DNA of 55,022 nt from NCBI GenBank assembly GCA_029834535.1, contig JAQMWT010000603.1, positions 1-55,022 of the forward strand. The letters are read 5' to 3'. The notes under the pieces were generated by a model. The model was not told the DNA's origin, made no database searches, and saw only the letters and a list, made by a program, of their open reading frames with translations. The DNA is from Chrysophaeum taylorii (Eukaryota; Sar; Pelagophyceae; Pelagomonadales; Pelagomonadaceae). The position numbers and the translations under genes were made by a program. Position 1 is the stretch's first letter, and the number at the start of each line of letters is the position of its first letter. Shown here piece after piece: positions 11,344 to 22,100 of this stretch.

Positions 11344-12216
11344 AGCCCAACTTTAGTCACAATAGAATCTCATCCCTACGGCCACTCTCACTATTCGCCT
11401 TTCGATCAATCATTGGTCTACTGCACAATTCACGACTGCCTGACCACGATCCCTACTGTTGCAATCAGTTAGACCACCTTTTCTACTACGAGGATCCCCC
11501 AGCCACTTAGGATTGATTTATCCACCCGCACGCACCGTCGTCATATGTCACGGAACACCCACGACTTCGTGCATGCGACTCTCGACTTTAACTATGGCAC
11601 TGTTACACTCGCTTATTCTTCACGATATTGTCGTTACATCCTTCTTTCATCAGTCACTGAACAAGATGATGATTTGATCTCTCGTACAGAATTCGCCATA
11701 CTTCGCCATTAGCCCACCTAGCATCTTCTTCCACGTTTCCTCTTCTTTACGATCGATGCCTTTTTCCTTTTCGATTATGCACATCTTCTTGCAATATCCT
11801 TTTCATTTTACTTCCCTTCTCAACCTATTCCACGTTCAACTTCGCGCTCTTTCTCCTTTCTCACTCACACTCGCCTGCTACTCCGCTCTACTCTATCTCT
11901 CCCATGCACTTCGCACACTTCTCGTTCCAAGCCTCTTCACAGCTCAACGTTTATTTGTCCCTGGCAGACATTTGTTTTGTTTGTTCCAGATTTCGCTCAT
12001 CACCGAGTTCAATCTGCGAGGGCGTAGAGATAGAAAGTTCCATTTAGGGTTAGGACCCCCCCCCCCTTTTTATCTCACACTCACACCTAAACACCAACAA
12101 ATCGCTGTGTCGAACACCGTGCCGCTCTTTGTGTCGTTAGAGACAGGACCAAGCAGAGTGGCACTACCACTGCCACCATTCTCTACCAAGGGCACAGTGA
12201 TTTTTACTGTTCTCTA
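11344..12216 (+). repeat. LTR-like 3' end of retroelement A1
   Basis: Continues from the giant ORF's 3' flank and matches the inverted block 15374-16100 for most of its length. It ends in the shared 19-base motif at 12198-12216. A poly-C tract lies at about 12057-12066. The exact 5' border of the LTR cannot be set because the 5' LTR is almost gone. An open frame across this stretch (11756-12667) is not conserved in the inverted copy and is not called. Confidence 0.5.
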
Positions 12217-12339
12217 CGATCACCTGCCGAAGCTGATTGCACGCATCACAGTCATCTCCACTTTCGAGCGCAACCATTGGGCTCATCTCAAACCCCACCC
12301 AAGCCTCAACTTCAAGCCTCTGCGCTTCGTCACTGACTT

Positions 12340-13163
12340 CGGTCGTCTGCCCACGAAAGACACCTCACCGAAGATGACGATGACGCTTCACCCCCCGAGG
12401 ATGAAATTCCTCCGGATGAAGATGAGGACTCTCCCGACGACGCCGACCTCGTCGACGCTTTCCTCACTGAAGCTCAGCTCGACCCAGACGAGGATCACCC
12501 CCTTATCCAACAACTCCACGCTTATCGCAAGAAACAACAATCCCGCCATGCGAAAAAGCCACATAAGCCACCAAATCCTCGTTCACCGTCATACTATGAC
12601 ATCAACGACAGTCCTAAGCTCAAGGCACCACCACTCACCCCTACCAAGCAAAAGCAACACCCCCTGAAGCCCAATTCCCGTGTTCCTAGTGTCACTCCTG
12701 ACAAACGACAACACCCGCACCTCCGCAAGGTCACTTCCCCCACACATACTCATCCTCCTAAGCAACACACTCCTGACCAGCGGTTCGAGGTCCCCCTTCG
12801 CGATGTCCGACGCAAGCTGCAGAACATCCGCAACCCCAGTGAAGCCGGACAGCGCTACACCAACAACCCGGACCGCATGGAACACGCACCAAAACCATAA
12901 CAACTATCTCCGACGAGATCCTCATCTCTGAGGCAGATCAAGACGCCGCCGACCTACTTCAGCTTCTCTCCGCCGATCCCTCGCCGGATGATTCAGCTGA
13001 AGGGGGCGCTATCGACGACGGTTCCATGTACGAAGACCCTGGTCAACTAGACCTCCACGATGATCTAGATCCCGAGGTCCAACCCGAAGATTCAATCGAG
13101 GACTATGTCCAACGTCACCAAGACTATATTCGTGCTCTTCACCAAAGCCAGCTTTTTCGGTAA
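12340..13163 (+). pseudogene. Acidic/basic gag-like segment of a retroelement, frameshifted
   Basis: Two successive coding segments in different frames. The first (about 12340-12900) is acidic (EDEIPPDEDEDSPDDAD), then Lys/His/Pro-rich, ending at TAA 12898-12900. The second (12906-13163) is acidic (LLSADPSPDDSAEGG) with a possible helix before TAA 13161-13163. The protease frame starts right after. By position this is the C-terminal part of gag or the gag-pol linker. No CCHC knuckle is visible. The shift between segments may be a mutation or, for the last step, programmed frameshifting. Confidence 0.45.
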
Positions 13164-13708
13164 CGGTTGCCGACGACGCCTGTGTCGCCAACCAACGCCT
13201 GATGAATCAGGCACCAAGTCTCCCGATGGACAAGTTCCCCACATCCTCGACTATTTCTTCCACAGTCGCGAGCTTTATCTCCACTGTCTTCACTCCACGT
13301 AAGTCTCACACGAAGACTCAGTCCCTACATGGATGCAATGGACCTGGCACCGAATCCTTGTTACTTGACGGAGGCGCTTCCTGTTGCTTTACCCGCACAA
13401 TGGCAAACTTTGTTCCCGACACTATACGTAGGATCTCCGAACATACTATGCGTATGGGACGCGGAACACTCACCAGAAATTTCATCGGCGTTAAGCCGTT
13501 GTATCTGCAGGCAGCAGATCTCTCATCAACTGACGCCAAAGGCTCCACTGCCTATGTACTATATCTGGTTTTCCTCGTTGTTCCAGATTTTCGAACAGGA
13601 TTGCAGGTTATAGCTACATCTCAGCTAAAGGCACTCAATGTTCAGGCAACAGACCCGCCGCTGACACACTCGCCATATCTTTATGAGCTTCTGATTCATC
13701 CCACTTGA
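13164..13708 (+). CDS. Retropepsin-like aspartic protease domain of a pol polyprotein
   Basis: The segment ESLLLDGGASCCFT has the hydrophobic-hydrophobic-D-x-G-A-S pattern of retroviral-type proteases, with the catalytic Asp at 13367-13369. A TGA at 13706-13708 stops the frame, but the same frame continues straight into the methyltransferase segment (DPHDYKSHIG and onward, then 13820). In this family the protease cuts the gag-pol polyprotein in the virus-like particle. The domain is about the usual size. The internal TGA means this copy is either broken or read through. Confidence 0.6.
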
Positions 13709-14923
13709 GATCCCCACGACTACAAATCCCATATAGGGACCACTGCTGTAGTTATCGCTCACAGGCAATCAAATGGACTCCTGTCTCTGCCATCTCATCC
13801 TGCAACTGCCTTCGACCGTGTGGTGAGCTTCCGCACTCGCCGTGACATGCCTCTTAAGGATGAACTCGAAAACATCACTCTAAAGGTCGCCAAAGCTCGC
13901 TCGCAGTTTCATTCGCTGGACTTCGCTAGGCTACAAGCTCACTCAGCCTTCTTGACAGAGTCCTACAGACTGCCCAGCCCCTACTTGGAGTATGCACTCA
14001 CTAGCAACGCGGACCTCCGCGTCTCAACGCAACCGCCTCCGCTGCGCGTCGTCATCATTGCCGGTGGACTCCACCAAGAGGGTTTCGCGTCTTTTCGCGA
14101 ACGATTCGACCAACGCATTATTGTCGTGGCCACCTGCGAAATCAACCCAATTATGCGTGCTCACGCGCAACGTCTGTTCCCAGACGCCCAGCATTTTGGA
14201 GATCTCCGGAAACTCAATGCTGATCTCCAAACCAGCAAAGTTCGCATGCCGCGATTCGACATGGCAGTATTCACTCTCCCATGCCAGCACCTTAGCGTCA
14301 TGAAAGACTATGATGGCCACTCGACTCCAGCCACCGCCGGCCTTTTCGTTCAAGAGCAAGCTCGCTTCATTCGCTGTATTCTCCCAACCTACGCTATAGT
14401 CGAGAATGCCCCACCGAACCCTAAGACCCACGAAAACACGCAGCTCGCAAAACACTACCAAAGCACGGGCTACTTCCGACACTCCCGTGTCTACAACGGC
14501 TCTTCCTTCGGCGACGCCATAAGCAAGCACCGATACTTAGCACTTTTCGCTCGGCGCCCTTTAGACGGCTACAACCTCGAGAAAAACGCCTCCCCTTGGC
14601 GCGCATCCCCTCCGAGTATGGTTCCTTTCTTGGACCCTGCCCACACCATTCCAGCAGACCTATGGGCCCCCGCCCTTCGCGGTACCGTCGCTCGTTCGAC
14701 CCTCGATTGTTATAGCCACAAAGCCCTTTTCCCGTACGAACCCGCCGAAGACGCTCAGCTCTCGATTTCCGCAAACGCTCGCTTATGTCGGATGCTCTCA
14801 CGTCTCAAGGCACCCTTTCTGGATCTCGGACTGGACGCCGCCGGCGTGGAATCCATCTCCAACCATCTGGTCTTCACCTTGCTGCGTAATCATTTGCTGT
14901 CGTTCCCCACCCTAGCTGTTTAG
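13709..14923 (+). CDS. C5-type DNA cytosine methyltransferase domain in a retroelement polyprotein
   Basis: Numbered from the Val encoded at 13820. A motif I-like strand-turn (VVIIAGGLHQEGFASF, about 77-92) is followed by an acidic residue in CEIN (E107) and FGDL (D128). Motif IV is LPCQHLSV with the catalytic Cys at 155. Motif VI is VENAPP (E195-N196). Motif VIII is SFGDAISKHRYLALFARR (about 229-246). Possible motifs IX and X lie near 287-355 (ISANARLCRML and ESISNHLVF). This order is that of C5-cytosine methyltransferases, which flip the target cytosine and attack C6 through the Pro-Cys cysteine. The glycine pattern of motif I is diverged. The domain lies in the same frame as the upstream protease and ends at TAG 14921-14923. 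The copy seems inactive as a whole element, since no integrase or reverse transcriptase follows. Confidence 0.75.
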   Translation, partial: DPHDYKSHIGTTAVVIAHRQSNGLLSLPSHPATAFDRVVSFRTRRDMPLKDELENITLKVAKARSQFHSLDFARLQAHSAFLTESYRLPSPYLEYALTSNADLRVSTQPPPLRVVIIAGGLHQEGFASFRERFDQRIIVVATCEINPIMRAHAQRLFPDAQHFGDLRKLNADLQTSKVRMPRFDMAVFTLPCQHLSVMKDYDGHSTPATAGLFVQEQARFIRCILPTYAIVENAPPNPKTHENTQLAKHYQSTGYFRHSRVYNGSSFGDAISKHRYLALFARRPLDGYNLEKNASPWRASPPSMVPFLDPAHTIPADLWAPALRGTVARSTLDCYSHKALFPYEPAEDAQLSISANARLCRMLSRLKAPFLDLGLDAAGVESISNHLVFTLLRNHLLSFPTLAV

Positions 14924-15373
14924 AACACACTTCGCTGCTATCACGTATCGGAGTCCGCGCACGCATACAAGTTGGATGACCCTCTCACAGGCACCGCTGC
15001 TGCCGCAATCGCATGCGGCTACTTTAAGCGTGCATCCATCACCATCCACTCGCAGGTCCCCCAGCTCATGGATTGCTCGCACCAGACCGCCACCTTTTCG
15101 CCGCTACACGCCTCTTCCATGTCTGTCCCCGCGGGTACCGCTTTTCCGGCCGTGGTCTTCACCACCTCCTTAGCTGCCGCACACAGCTGCTCGCGCCCCT
15201 CAACGTGGGTCCACTACATGAACCGTACGCGCCCAGGCTTTGCCGCAATCGATTCACAAGGGTGCATCACTGTCGATGACCCCACCGGGCTCATAATGTC
15301 CGAGGCACGTCCCACATACGCGGACTATGTCGGCCATGTAGGTGATACACTCCAGAAAAGCACCAAGTGCTAC
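14924..15373 (+). pseudogene. Polyprotein continuation after the methyltransferase, truncated
   Basis: The methyltransferase frame remains open after its TAG for another 450 bases, up to the inverted LTR end at 15374. It includes a Thr/Ser/His-rich stretch and a terminal GHVGD...KCY segment that could be the start of a copia-type His/Cys pre-integrase region; this is weak. The junction at 15373/15374 cuts it off. Confidence 0.4.
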
Positions 15374-16770
15374 TAGAGAACAGTAAAAATCACTGTGCCT
15401 CTGGTAGAGAACGATGGCAGTGGTAGTGCTGCCTTTCGTCCTGTCCTCTAACGACACAAAGAGCAGCACGGTGTGCGACACAGCGATTTAGTGGTTGTAG
15501 GTGTGAAGTGATGAGGTTAAGGGGGGGAAGGGGGGGGTTCCTAACCCTAAATGGAATTTTCTATCTCTACGCCCTCGCAGATTGAACTCGGGGATGAGCG
15601 AAATCTGGAACAAACAAAACAAATGTCTGGCCAAGGACAAACGGATGTCGAGTCGTGAGGAGGCGGTGAAGGAAAGTGTGCGATGTGCATGAAAGAGATA
15701 GAGGAAAACGAAATGCAGGTAATGTGTGAAGTGAGAAAGGAGAAAGAGCGGAAGATCAAAGAAAAGAAAAGGCATCGATAGTGAGTAAGAAGAAAAGTGG
15801 AGGAAGATGCTAAGTAGGCTAACGATTAAGTATGGCGAGTGTTGTGCGAGAGAGCAGATCGCCATCTTGCTCGGTGGCTAATGATATAGGGGACGGTGTG
15901 TGCCGGTGGATAAATCCGAAGTGTCTGGGGGAGCATTTGAGTAGAGCGGGGGGTCGAACGAATAATGACTGGAGGGATCATAGGTCAGGCAGTCGGGAAT
16001 TGTGCGGCAGACCAATGGTTGATCGGAAGGTGAATAATGAGAGTTGCCGTAGGGATGAGACTCTATTGTGGCTAATGGTGGGCTAGTAAAGATTTGACGA
16101 TGTGACGGAATGCTAGCGTGGTCCCACGAAGAGATATGACCATATAACCAAATCGGTTTCGACATGGTCAGGTAATCGTCAATGAGAGCGAGTAAGGCGG
16201 AGCTGTTTCAGGAAGATGAGGGAACCAGAAGTGCCTGTCACATACGTGTCAAAGCTGTCGTCCTGAGTGTAGCGTGGGACAGCTGAAGCTATGCTATGAG
16301 CGTCTAAAATGATGTGGGTGTAATCGTCGAGCGATGGTGATATCTTTATAAAGTTGTCTGGGGTTGGCCATAAATATGAAAACTCTAAATTCGTTGTAGC
16401 TTTGGGTTCGTACTCTAAATTTGCTGTAGGTTTGGGTTCGTAGTCTCGTGTAAGTAGCCAGTGGCTATCATCAAAAGATGATTGGGCGGAGACTGAGGTT
16501 TGCGAGTGTATCGCGTATGATGGTGGATACAGGCGTGTGTCCTGTGCTGACGAGTCGGTGCCCTGTGCAGAAAATGCAGAAGAGTTGGGCAACAGAAGAG
16601 AATGCCTGAAGGCGATGGACTGCTTGAAGATAGTGTCCGTGCCAGGGGGAGAGTTGACTTCGAAGGTATGGTCAAAGTCGCATCTTTCGTCTTCTATGTC
16701 GCTTACCCTGATCGCCGACTGCGGTTGCGATGGAGGACGGTGCCTCATGAATCCTGAGCCTTGCGAGGGC
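15374..16770 (-). mobile_element. Inverted 3'-end copy of retroelement A (A2), truncated
   Basis: On the minus strand this repeats the last roughly 500 bases of the giant ORF (encoded by 16772-16179, with shared strings DHTFEVNS, SIAFRH, QGTDSSAQDTRLYPPSYAIHSQTS) and then the LTR-like block to the 19-base end at 15374-15392. It lacks the hAT-like insert. Its reading frame passes the point where A1 is frameshifted, giving the sequence PRYTQDDSFDTYVTG. Homology stops at about 16770. Together with A1 it makes a large inverted repeat around the 12217-15373 protease-methyltransferase fragment. Confidence 0.75.
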
Positions 16771-17309
16771 ATCCGCCCTCCCGGCGTAGGTTGGCACCTA
16801 TTCGCCTCCCGGGCGGGCCGGTTGGCAGCCGGAACGTTCGCAGTGGGACGGGGTATGGCCGGGGGGCGCAGACGGAAGGTTATCGACGAGTTGGTTGTCA
16901 GTCACATCGCGGTCTCCTCGTCGCATGGCGACAAGCTTGATGGTCACTCTCCGCCGACCGACCTTTCGGCGCTCCTCGTCTACAGGCCCGTGATTCCGGA
17001 CTGGCTCCTGTCGGTCCGGCCTGGCTCCCATGCTCGGGAGAGGTCTGAAGTTAGTTAGTTACCCTATATTCCCAAGGCCTAACACTCCCCAATGGGGACT
17101 CCGCCTCCTCCAGCCCGAGCCTGTTGTCTCCCTGTTGTCTCCTCCCACAGGATCCCACGGCAAAGAAAGAGAATAAAACGGGCGTGTGGTCGGCGGCCAC
17201 GTCCACGGCCTCGCGGCACGCAAAGCCGAAAATAACACACGCATAAGCCTTAACCGCAGAAGCCACACGCTCTACCATAAACCCTCATAACGGATCTGAA
17301 CATCTTCAA
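16771..17309. other. Unassigned DNA
   Basis: About 540 bases between the A2 end and an R1 cassette. I see no supported gene, RNA or known repeat. A weak AATAAA occurs near 17172. Confidence 0.5.
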
Positions 17310-18710
17310 GAACCGAAAATGCCGAAAAAAAACCGTTTCCACGGCGTGCGACGGCGTTTTTGGTCGGCACCCGAGTCCGTGCGCGCCAGCAGAGGCCCGG
17401 GGGGCCCTGGGGGGGGCGTGGGGGGTCCGGGGGTGTCCCCCGGCGGGGGGTTTGGGGGGCAGAGCCCCCCAATTCTCGGGGGGTTCGGGGGGCTTGCCCC
17501 CCGAGAAAAAGGCCTAAAAAAACCCGACTTGGCCTTACTTCATTCGGGGTGTTCTGGCGCGCGCAAAAAAGCGACGCGATTTCGCCTTTTTTGCGCGCGA
17601 ACTCTTCGGTACGCGCGCGATGCGCGCCAGCGTCTTCGTCGCCGCTGAGACCGGCCACCGAAATCGACAACGGCTTGCCGCGCTCGCGTCTGCGGTCAAA
17701 GCCCGCTTCCACGGCTACGACTCGCTCTTCCGACGGGCCGTCCTCGAGAACGCGCGCGACCGAACGAGACGCGACCGTCGACTCGGTGGATCGACCACCG
17801 TTTAACCTTCGTTACGATGCGTGCCGGCGGCTTCGTCGCCGCGAGCGGCCACCGCCGTCGCGACCGCGGACTCGGACTCGCCCGCGGGTTGACGTCCAGT
17901 CGACCAACCCGAAAAAAAAACTCGGCGGCGCGGCGCGCCGCCGATCGTCGAGCTCGACGCGTCCGCCAGCGCTTCGATACGATGCGTGCCGGCGTCTTCG
18001 TCGCCGCTGCGAGCGGCCACCGCCGTCGCGACCGCGGCCTCGGACTCTCCCCCGCGGGCGACAACGGCTCGCCGTAAAGTCGCGGCCTTCGTCGAGGCGT
18101 CGTCGACCTCGACGCGTCTGCGACCGCGATTTCGCTTTGGTCGACGGTGGTCGCGCCACGTCCTGGGACTGGCCGCGTTCTGGCCATCGCAAACCTCGCG
18201 ACCTACTGCTGGAGCGCCTACGGATCGAAGACCAGGAACAACGCGGCGACGACCGCGACGAGCGCGCCGCGCGCCGACGCGCCGACGACCGGCCGCGCGC
18301 CCGCGCGCGTCCACGACGACCGCCCGTGGCCGCGCTCTGGCCATCGCCGACGGAGACGAAGACCTCCCCGCTCGCGTCTACGGCGAAGTCCGCTTCCGCG
18401 GCCACGCCTCGCTCTTCCCGCAGCGGCCGTCCTCGCCGCGAGAACCTCTGGACCGTCGACCGCGACGGCGCGTCCGCTATCTATGGATTATGCGCCACGC
18501 CCTCCTTCTCACTACGCCCGCCGCCACCCCGGCGCCTACACCAAAAATATTGTCTATAGGGAACTACTCCAATAAAGAAAGCGGTCATCCGCCATCTCAT
18601 AGTCCATCCGCAAAACACGCGAAGCCGAAAATAAACAGGCATAACGCTAACCCCCATAACACTTCGCGCAACGGAAAGGAAGGAAAACGGTACACACCCT
18701 ATACGTCTTT
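17310..18710 (+). repeat. GC-rich repeat R1, copy C, with leading G-run cassette and AATAAA
   Basis: The cassette (17390-17535) comes first, then the R1 body (about 17545-18540) and tail with AATAAA at 18571-18576. The order cassette-body-tail shows that R1 units were once in tandem, as at 1-2771. The copy passes directly into the short dispersed repeat at 18711. Open frames on both strands are compositional. Confidence 0.75.
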
Positions 18711-18931
18711 CTGTTCTTTTGCTAATGTATGTGCCCCAAGCGAAGCTATTTATAAATTCTTTTGTTCTTGGCGTCTATTAGAGCGTTGTGGTATGGGAGA
18801 GAGCGACGCATTGTGAGCGAGATTCTGGGGAGTTTGCGGTGCGTACGTCTCGAGTTCGGATCCTGGTGGTTGAAAGTATGTCGATTTCGATGCTGGCTCT
18901 ACCCTTACCTTCCTTTATTTCCGAAGACAGC
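18711..18931 (+). repeat. Second copy of the TATA/B-box-like dispersed repeat
   Basis: Matches 2836-3010 over about 175 bp, including ATTTATAAA and the CTCGAGTTCGGATCC string. Both copies lie downstream of an R1 unit, so the two repeats may have moved together. Confidence 0.5.
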
Positions 18932-20274
18932 AAGTGCAGGCCAGTAAGTTCACCTAGTCCCAATCTCTAACCCCAGTAAGTTCACCTGGTCCCAGTAAGT
19001 TTCATATAACTTATTATAAGTTCACCTGGTCAGTAAGTCCACCTAGCTCACACCAACTCCTTTGAGCTCGTCGCTCTCGCCTCCGCCAATCTAAGCTGCT
19101 TTGATCCGCACGCGCCGCCAACCTTCGAGTTTACTCTAAAAACCCTTTGCTCTGAAAACCCCAGTATGTTCACCTGGTCCCAGTTTCACCTGGTCACTCA
19201 GCTCACCTAGTCCCAATCTCCAACCCCAGTAAGTTCACCTGGTCCAAGTAAGTTCACCTACAGTGCGCGTGTAGACGCCGTGAGGGGGCTTATCGGTATT
19301 GCGCAGCACGTGTGGGGTAGGGTGGAGTCGTCGACCCAGATGAGTATATCCTCGGGGATGCCGATCGACAGAGAGCCACGTAGAGCTGGACGTGGCAGAA
19401 GACGGGCTTGGGAAAGAGGACGCCGACCTCGCGGGGCGTCTGGCCCTGGCTCTTGTTGATCGTTTGGCGTAGGCGGGCCTTAAGGGTCACAGGTTGGAGG
19501 AGCCTCGGTGACAACGACACGATCGATCATGTATCTGGTACCGTTACAGTGGCCGTGCGACGGGTCGAGGTTGCGAAGACTTTAAGCTCGCGATCAAAGT
19601 CAGCATGCCGTTGGTTGTCAGGGAGTTGAAAACTCTACTGTAAAGAGCGAGGCGTCGTCTTGCGACCCAGCCTAGTCAGCCGAAAAGAACTCCGACGCCT
19701 CGTCTCCGAGGAAAAAAGGCCGCGGTCATGCGCGCTTTGTCAGCATCGACAACATCGTTTCGACGGAGCGTGAGAATGGCGCGCTGAAAGAGCCGCCGCG
19801 GGTCGTGGAAATAGTCTGCGAGGTCGCCGTAGACGGCTTGGAGGATCACTGCCTGGCTCTCGCGCCTACCTGATCCTTACTCTCGCGCCTACCTGATCCT
19901 TACCCTAAATCGAGGGACAGACAAACAGACTCCCCACACGCCCCCCCCCCCACTTAGCAGTCGACATTTAAAGACAGACAAACAGACAGACAAACAAGGC
20001 CGCCCGATCCCAGCAGGACGTCACCCTTCGCCGCACATACGTCCGGCGGCAGCATGCGTACGACCTACGGGCGGGGCCCGTCCTCTCTTCGCCTGCCCCA
20101 CGCCTCGGCGATGACCCCGACTAGGTCCCGCGTACTTATCTCCGCCCGTCAGACACATCCCTCATACCCCACAAACCCACCCACATCCTTCATGCTCCCC
20201 ACACACACCCCCCCCTCTTAGCAGTCGACATTTAAAGACAAACAAACAGACAAACATCTGTCGATTAGTAGTTA
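18932..20274 (-). mobile_element. Helitron-like unit H1 with helicase C-terminal remnant
   Basis: Member of a family seen six times. Read on the minus strand: a 5' end with GTCT/GTTT tetranucleotide repeats, a remnant of a Pif1/Helitron helicase C-terminus, and a 3' array of cagtaagttcacctggtcc-type repeats ending near AAGTGCAGGCC (plus-strand view). The helicase motif TINKSQGQT and the string HVQLYVALCR are encoded in 19520-19290. This copy has an extra block (about 19925-20235) flanked by a direct repeat containing TTAGCAGTCGACATTTAAAG. Confidence 0.7.
19290..19900 (-). pseudogene. Helitron/Pif1 helicase C-terminal remnant (H1)
   Basis: On the minus strand, fragments in several frames line up with the last part of the Helitron helicase. 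A RAILTPRRNDVV-type strand, a region around NLDPSHGHCNGT (best read in copies H2 to H5), then RQTINKSQGQT and HVQLYVALCR follow each other. These are the conserved C-terminal helicase motifs. Walker A and the Rep nuclease are absent, and frameshifts and stops are present. It cannot encode a working helicase. Confidence 0.65.
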
Positions 20275-20315
20275 AAGATATCGAAAGCATGTTGAAGGAA
20301 AAAAACCTCACCCTT

Positions 20316-21766
20316 CCTTTTTTTTGCTATGCAACTCCTCGGCCGATCTTTTTCAAAGTAAGGTTGACGCGTGCGACGGCGATGGAGCCTTCGCCCGGCA
20401 AACGGGACGACACGCTCGAGCCAGGGACGCGAGCCTCGACGCCGGCATGGCATGCCGGGTCCTCATCTTTTCTTTCGGGGTTCTTTCGGGGTTCTGGCGC
20501 GCGCAAAAATGCGACGCGATTTCGCCTTTATTCCGCGCGAACTCTTCGGTACCGCGCGATGCGTGCCGGCGTCTTCGTCGCCGCTGCGACCGGCCACCGA
20601 AATCGAGAAGGGCTTGCCGCGCTCGCGTCTGCGGTCAAAGCCCGCTTCCACGGCCACGACTCGCTCTTCCGACGGGACGTCCTCGAGAATGCGCGGGACC
20701 GAGAACGCGCGCGACCGAACGAGACTCGCGAACGAGACTCGACCGTACGATGCGTGCCGGCGGCTTCGTCGCCGCTGCGAGCGGCCACCGCCCTCGCGAC
20801 CGCGGACTCGGACTCTCCCCCGCGGACTCGGACTCTCCCCCGTGGGCGAGAAGGGCTCGCTGTAAAGTAAAAGTCGCGGCCTTCGTCGACGCCGCCTCCT
20901 CGACGTCGACGCGCGCGACGAGTCTTCGAGCTCGACGCGTCTGCGACCGCGATTTCGGCTTGGTCGACGGTGGTCGCGCGACGTCCTGGGACTCGCCGCG
21001 CTCTGGCCATCGCAAACCTCGCGACCTACAGCACGAGCGCCGGCTACGGTTCGAAGACGCGTCAACGTCGACGAACCTGAAAAAAACTCCGCGGCGCGCC
21101 GCCGATCACCGAGGTCGACGCGTCTGCCAGCGCGATTTCGCCTTCGTCGCCGCTGCTCGCGCCCCGTCGTCCGAGTGGCCGCCCCGAGGACCTCCGCTTC
21201 GGCTTCTACGACAGACGCCCCGCCGCCGCGAGACGCGAACGCGGAAACGCGGAAAGACCGACGACGAACGCGAGCGCCCGCGGACTTCCGCGACGGGACC
21301 GCGACGCTCGCCTCGCGACCCATGCCACGGACCACCGCGAATCGCGCCAGCGCGCCGTCGAACGTGGGGACCGCGACGCCCGGCCCACAACCCACGCCCA
21401 GGAACAACGCGGCGACGACCGCAACGAGCGCGCCGCCGACGCGCCGACGAGCGGCCGCGCGCCCGCGCGCCCGCGCGCGTCCACGACGACCGCCCGTGGC
21501 CGCGCTCTGGCCATCGCCGACTGAGACGAAGACCTCCCCGCTCGCGTCAAGTTACCCAGAAATCTTCAACAACCGAAAACACTCAATTCCACGGCGTGAG
21601 ACGGCGTTTTTGCTCGGCTCCCGAGACACGGCGGCCCTCGAGGCCCTGGGGGGTCCGGGGGTGTCCCCCGGCGGGGGGTTTGGGGTCAGAGCCCCCCAAT
21701 TCTCGGGGGGTTGGGGGGGCTTGCCCCCCGAGAAAAAGGCCGGAAAAAAACGACTTGGCCTTACTA
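20316..21766 (+). repeat. GC-rich repeat R1, copy D, full length
   Basis: Starts near TTTTTTTTGCTATGCAA (shared with copy E) and ends with the G-run cassette and TTACTA at 21766. The body differs from copies B and C by an extra segment at about 21060-21540. A Helitron-like terminus follows at once. Confidence 0.7.
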
Positions 21767-21812
21767 GTCCTTACTACTAATCGACAGATGTTTGTCTGTC
21801 GGTTTGTCTGGC
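21767..21812 (+). mobile_element. Helitron-like 5' terminus, isolated, plus orientation
   Basis: GTCCTTACTACTAATCGACAG followed by a TGTTTGTCTGTC repeat is the inverse of the terminus at 53031-53068 and 35940-35983. A small hairpin GACAG/CTGTC is present. No helicase remnant or 3' array follows, so this is a solo end or the edge of an unrecognised element that includes the downstream recombinase gene. Confidence 0.5.
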
Positions 21813-22100
21813 TCGGCGGACGTTTCCGGACGGTCCGTTAAAAGTCTTTGCGAACGACGCGGAAGACCAGAGGGGAAGGACCGGGGGGAGAGTCGCGAAG
21901 CCCAACGTTCGCGCATTTTCAAACCAAAGGAGGGTGGGCATACATGCGACAAAGCCAAAGCCGAGCCTAACGTCCGACGACTTAAGTCGTAGGACACGAC
22001 AAAGTCGTGGAGTTCTCGAGGACGACCAAGTCGAGGAGGTCGCCAAGTCGAGCGCGGGGTGAGTCGACGGACGTAGTCTATATACGCGGATCGACAAAAC

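Noticed and set aside
11756..12667. 303-codon plus-strand frame over the LTR-like block
   Set aside because: The inverted copy of the block has gaps and shifts that break it, and the frame runs through the LTR end into the next element.
13706..14923. Reassigned stop codons (alternative genetic code) to explain in-frame TGA/TAG
   Set aside because: The recombinase, gag and reverse transcriptase frames end normally, and other genes show ordinary decay. Local readthrough or mutation is simpler.
18932..19270. CRISPR-like array of spaced cagtaagttcacctggtcc repeats
   Set aside because: Spacing is irregular, intervening sequences are repeats themselves, the array is tied to Helitron-like units at six loci, and the context is eukaryotic with no cas genes.
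19905..19925. Telomere-like CCCTAAA string
   Set aside because: A single CCCTAAA inside each Helitron-like unit, never in tandem.
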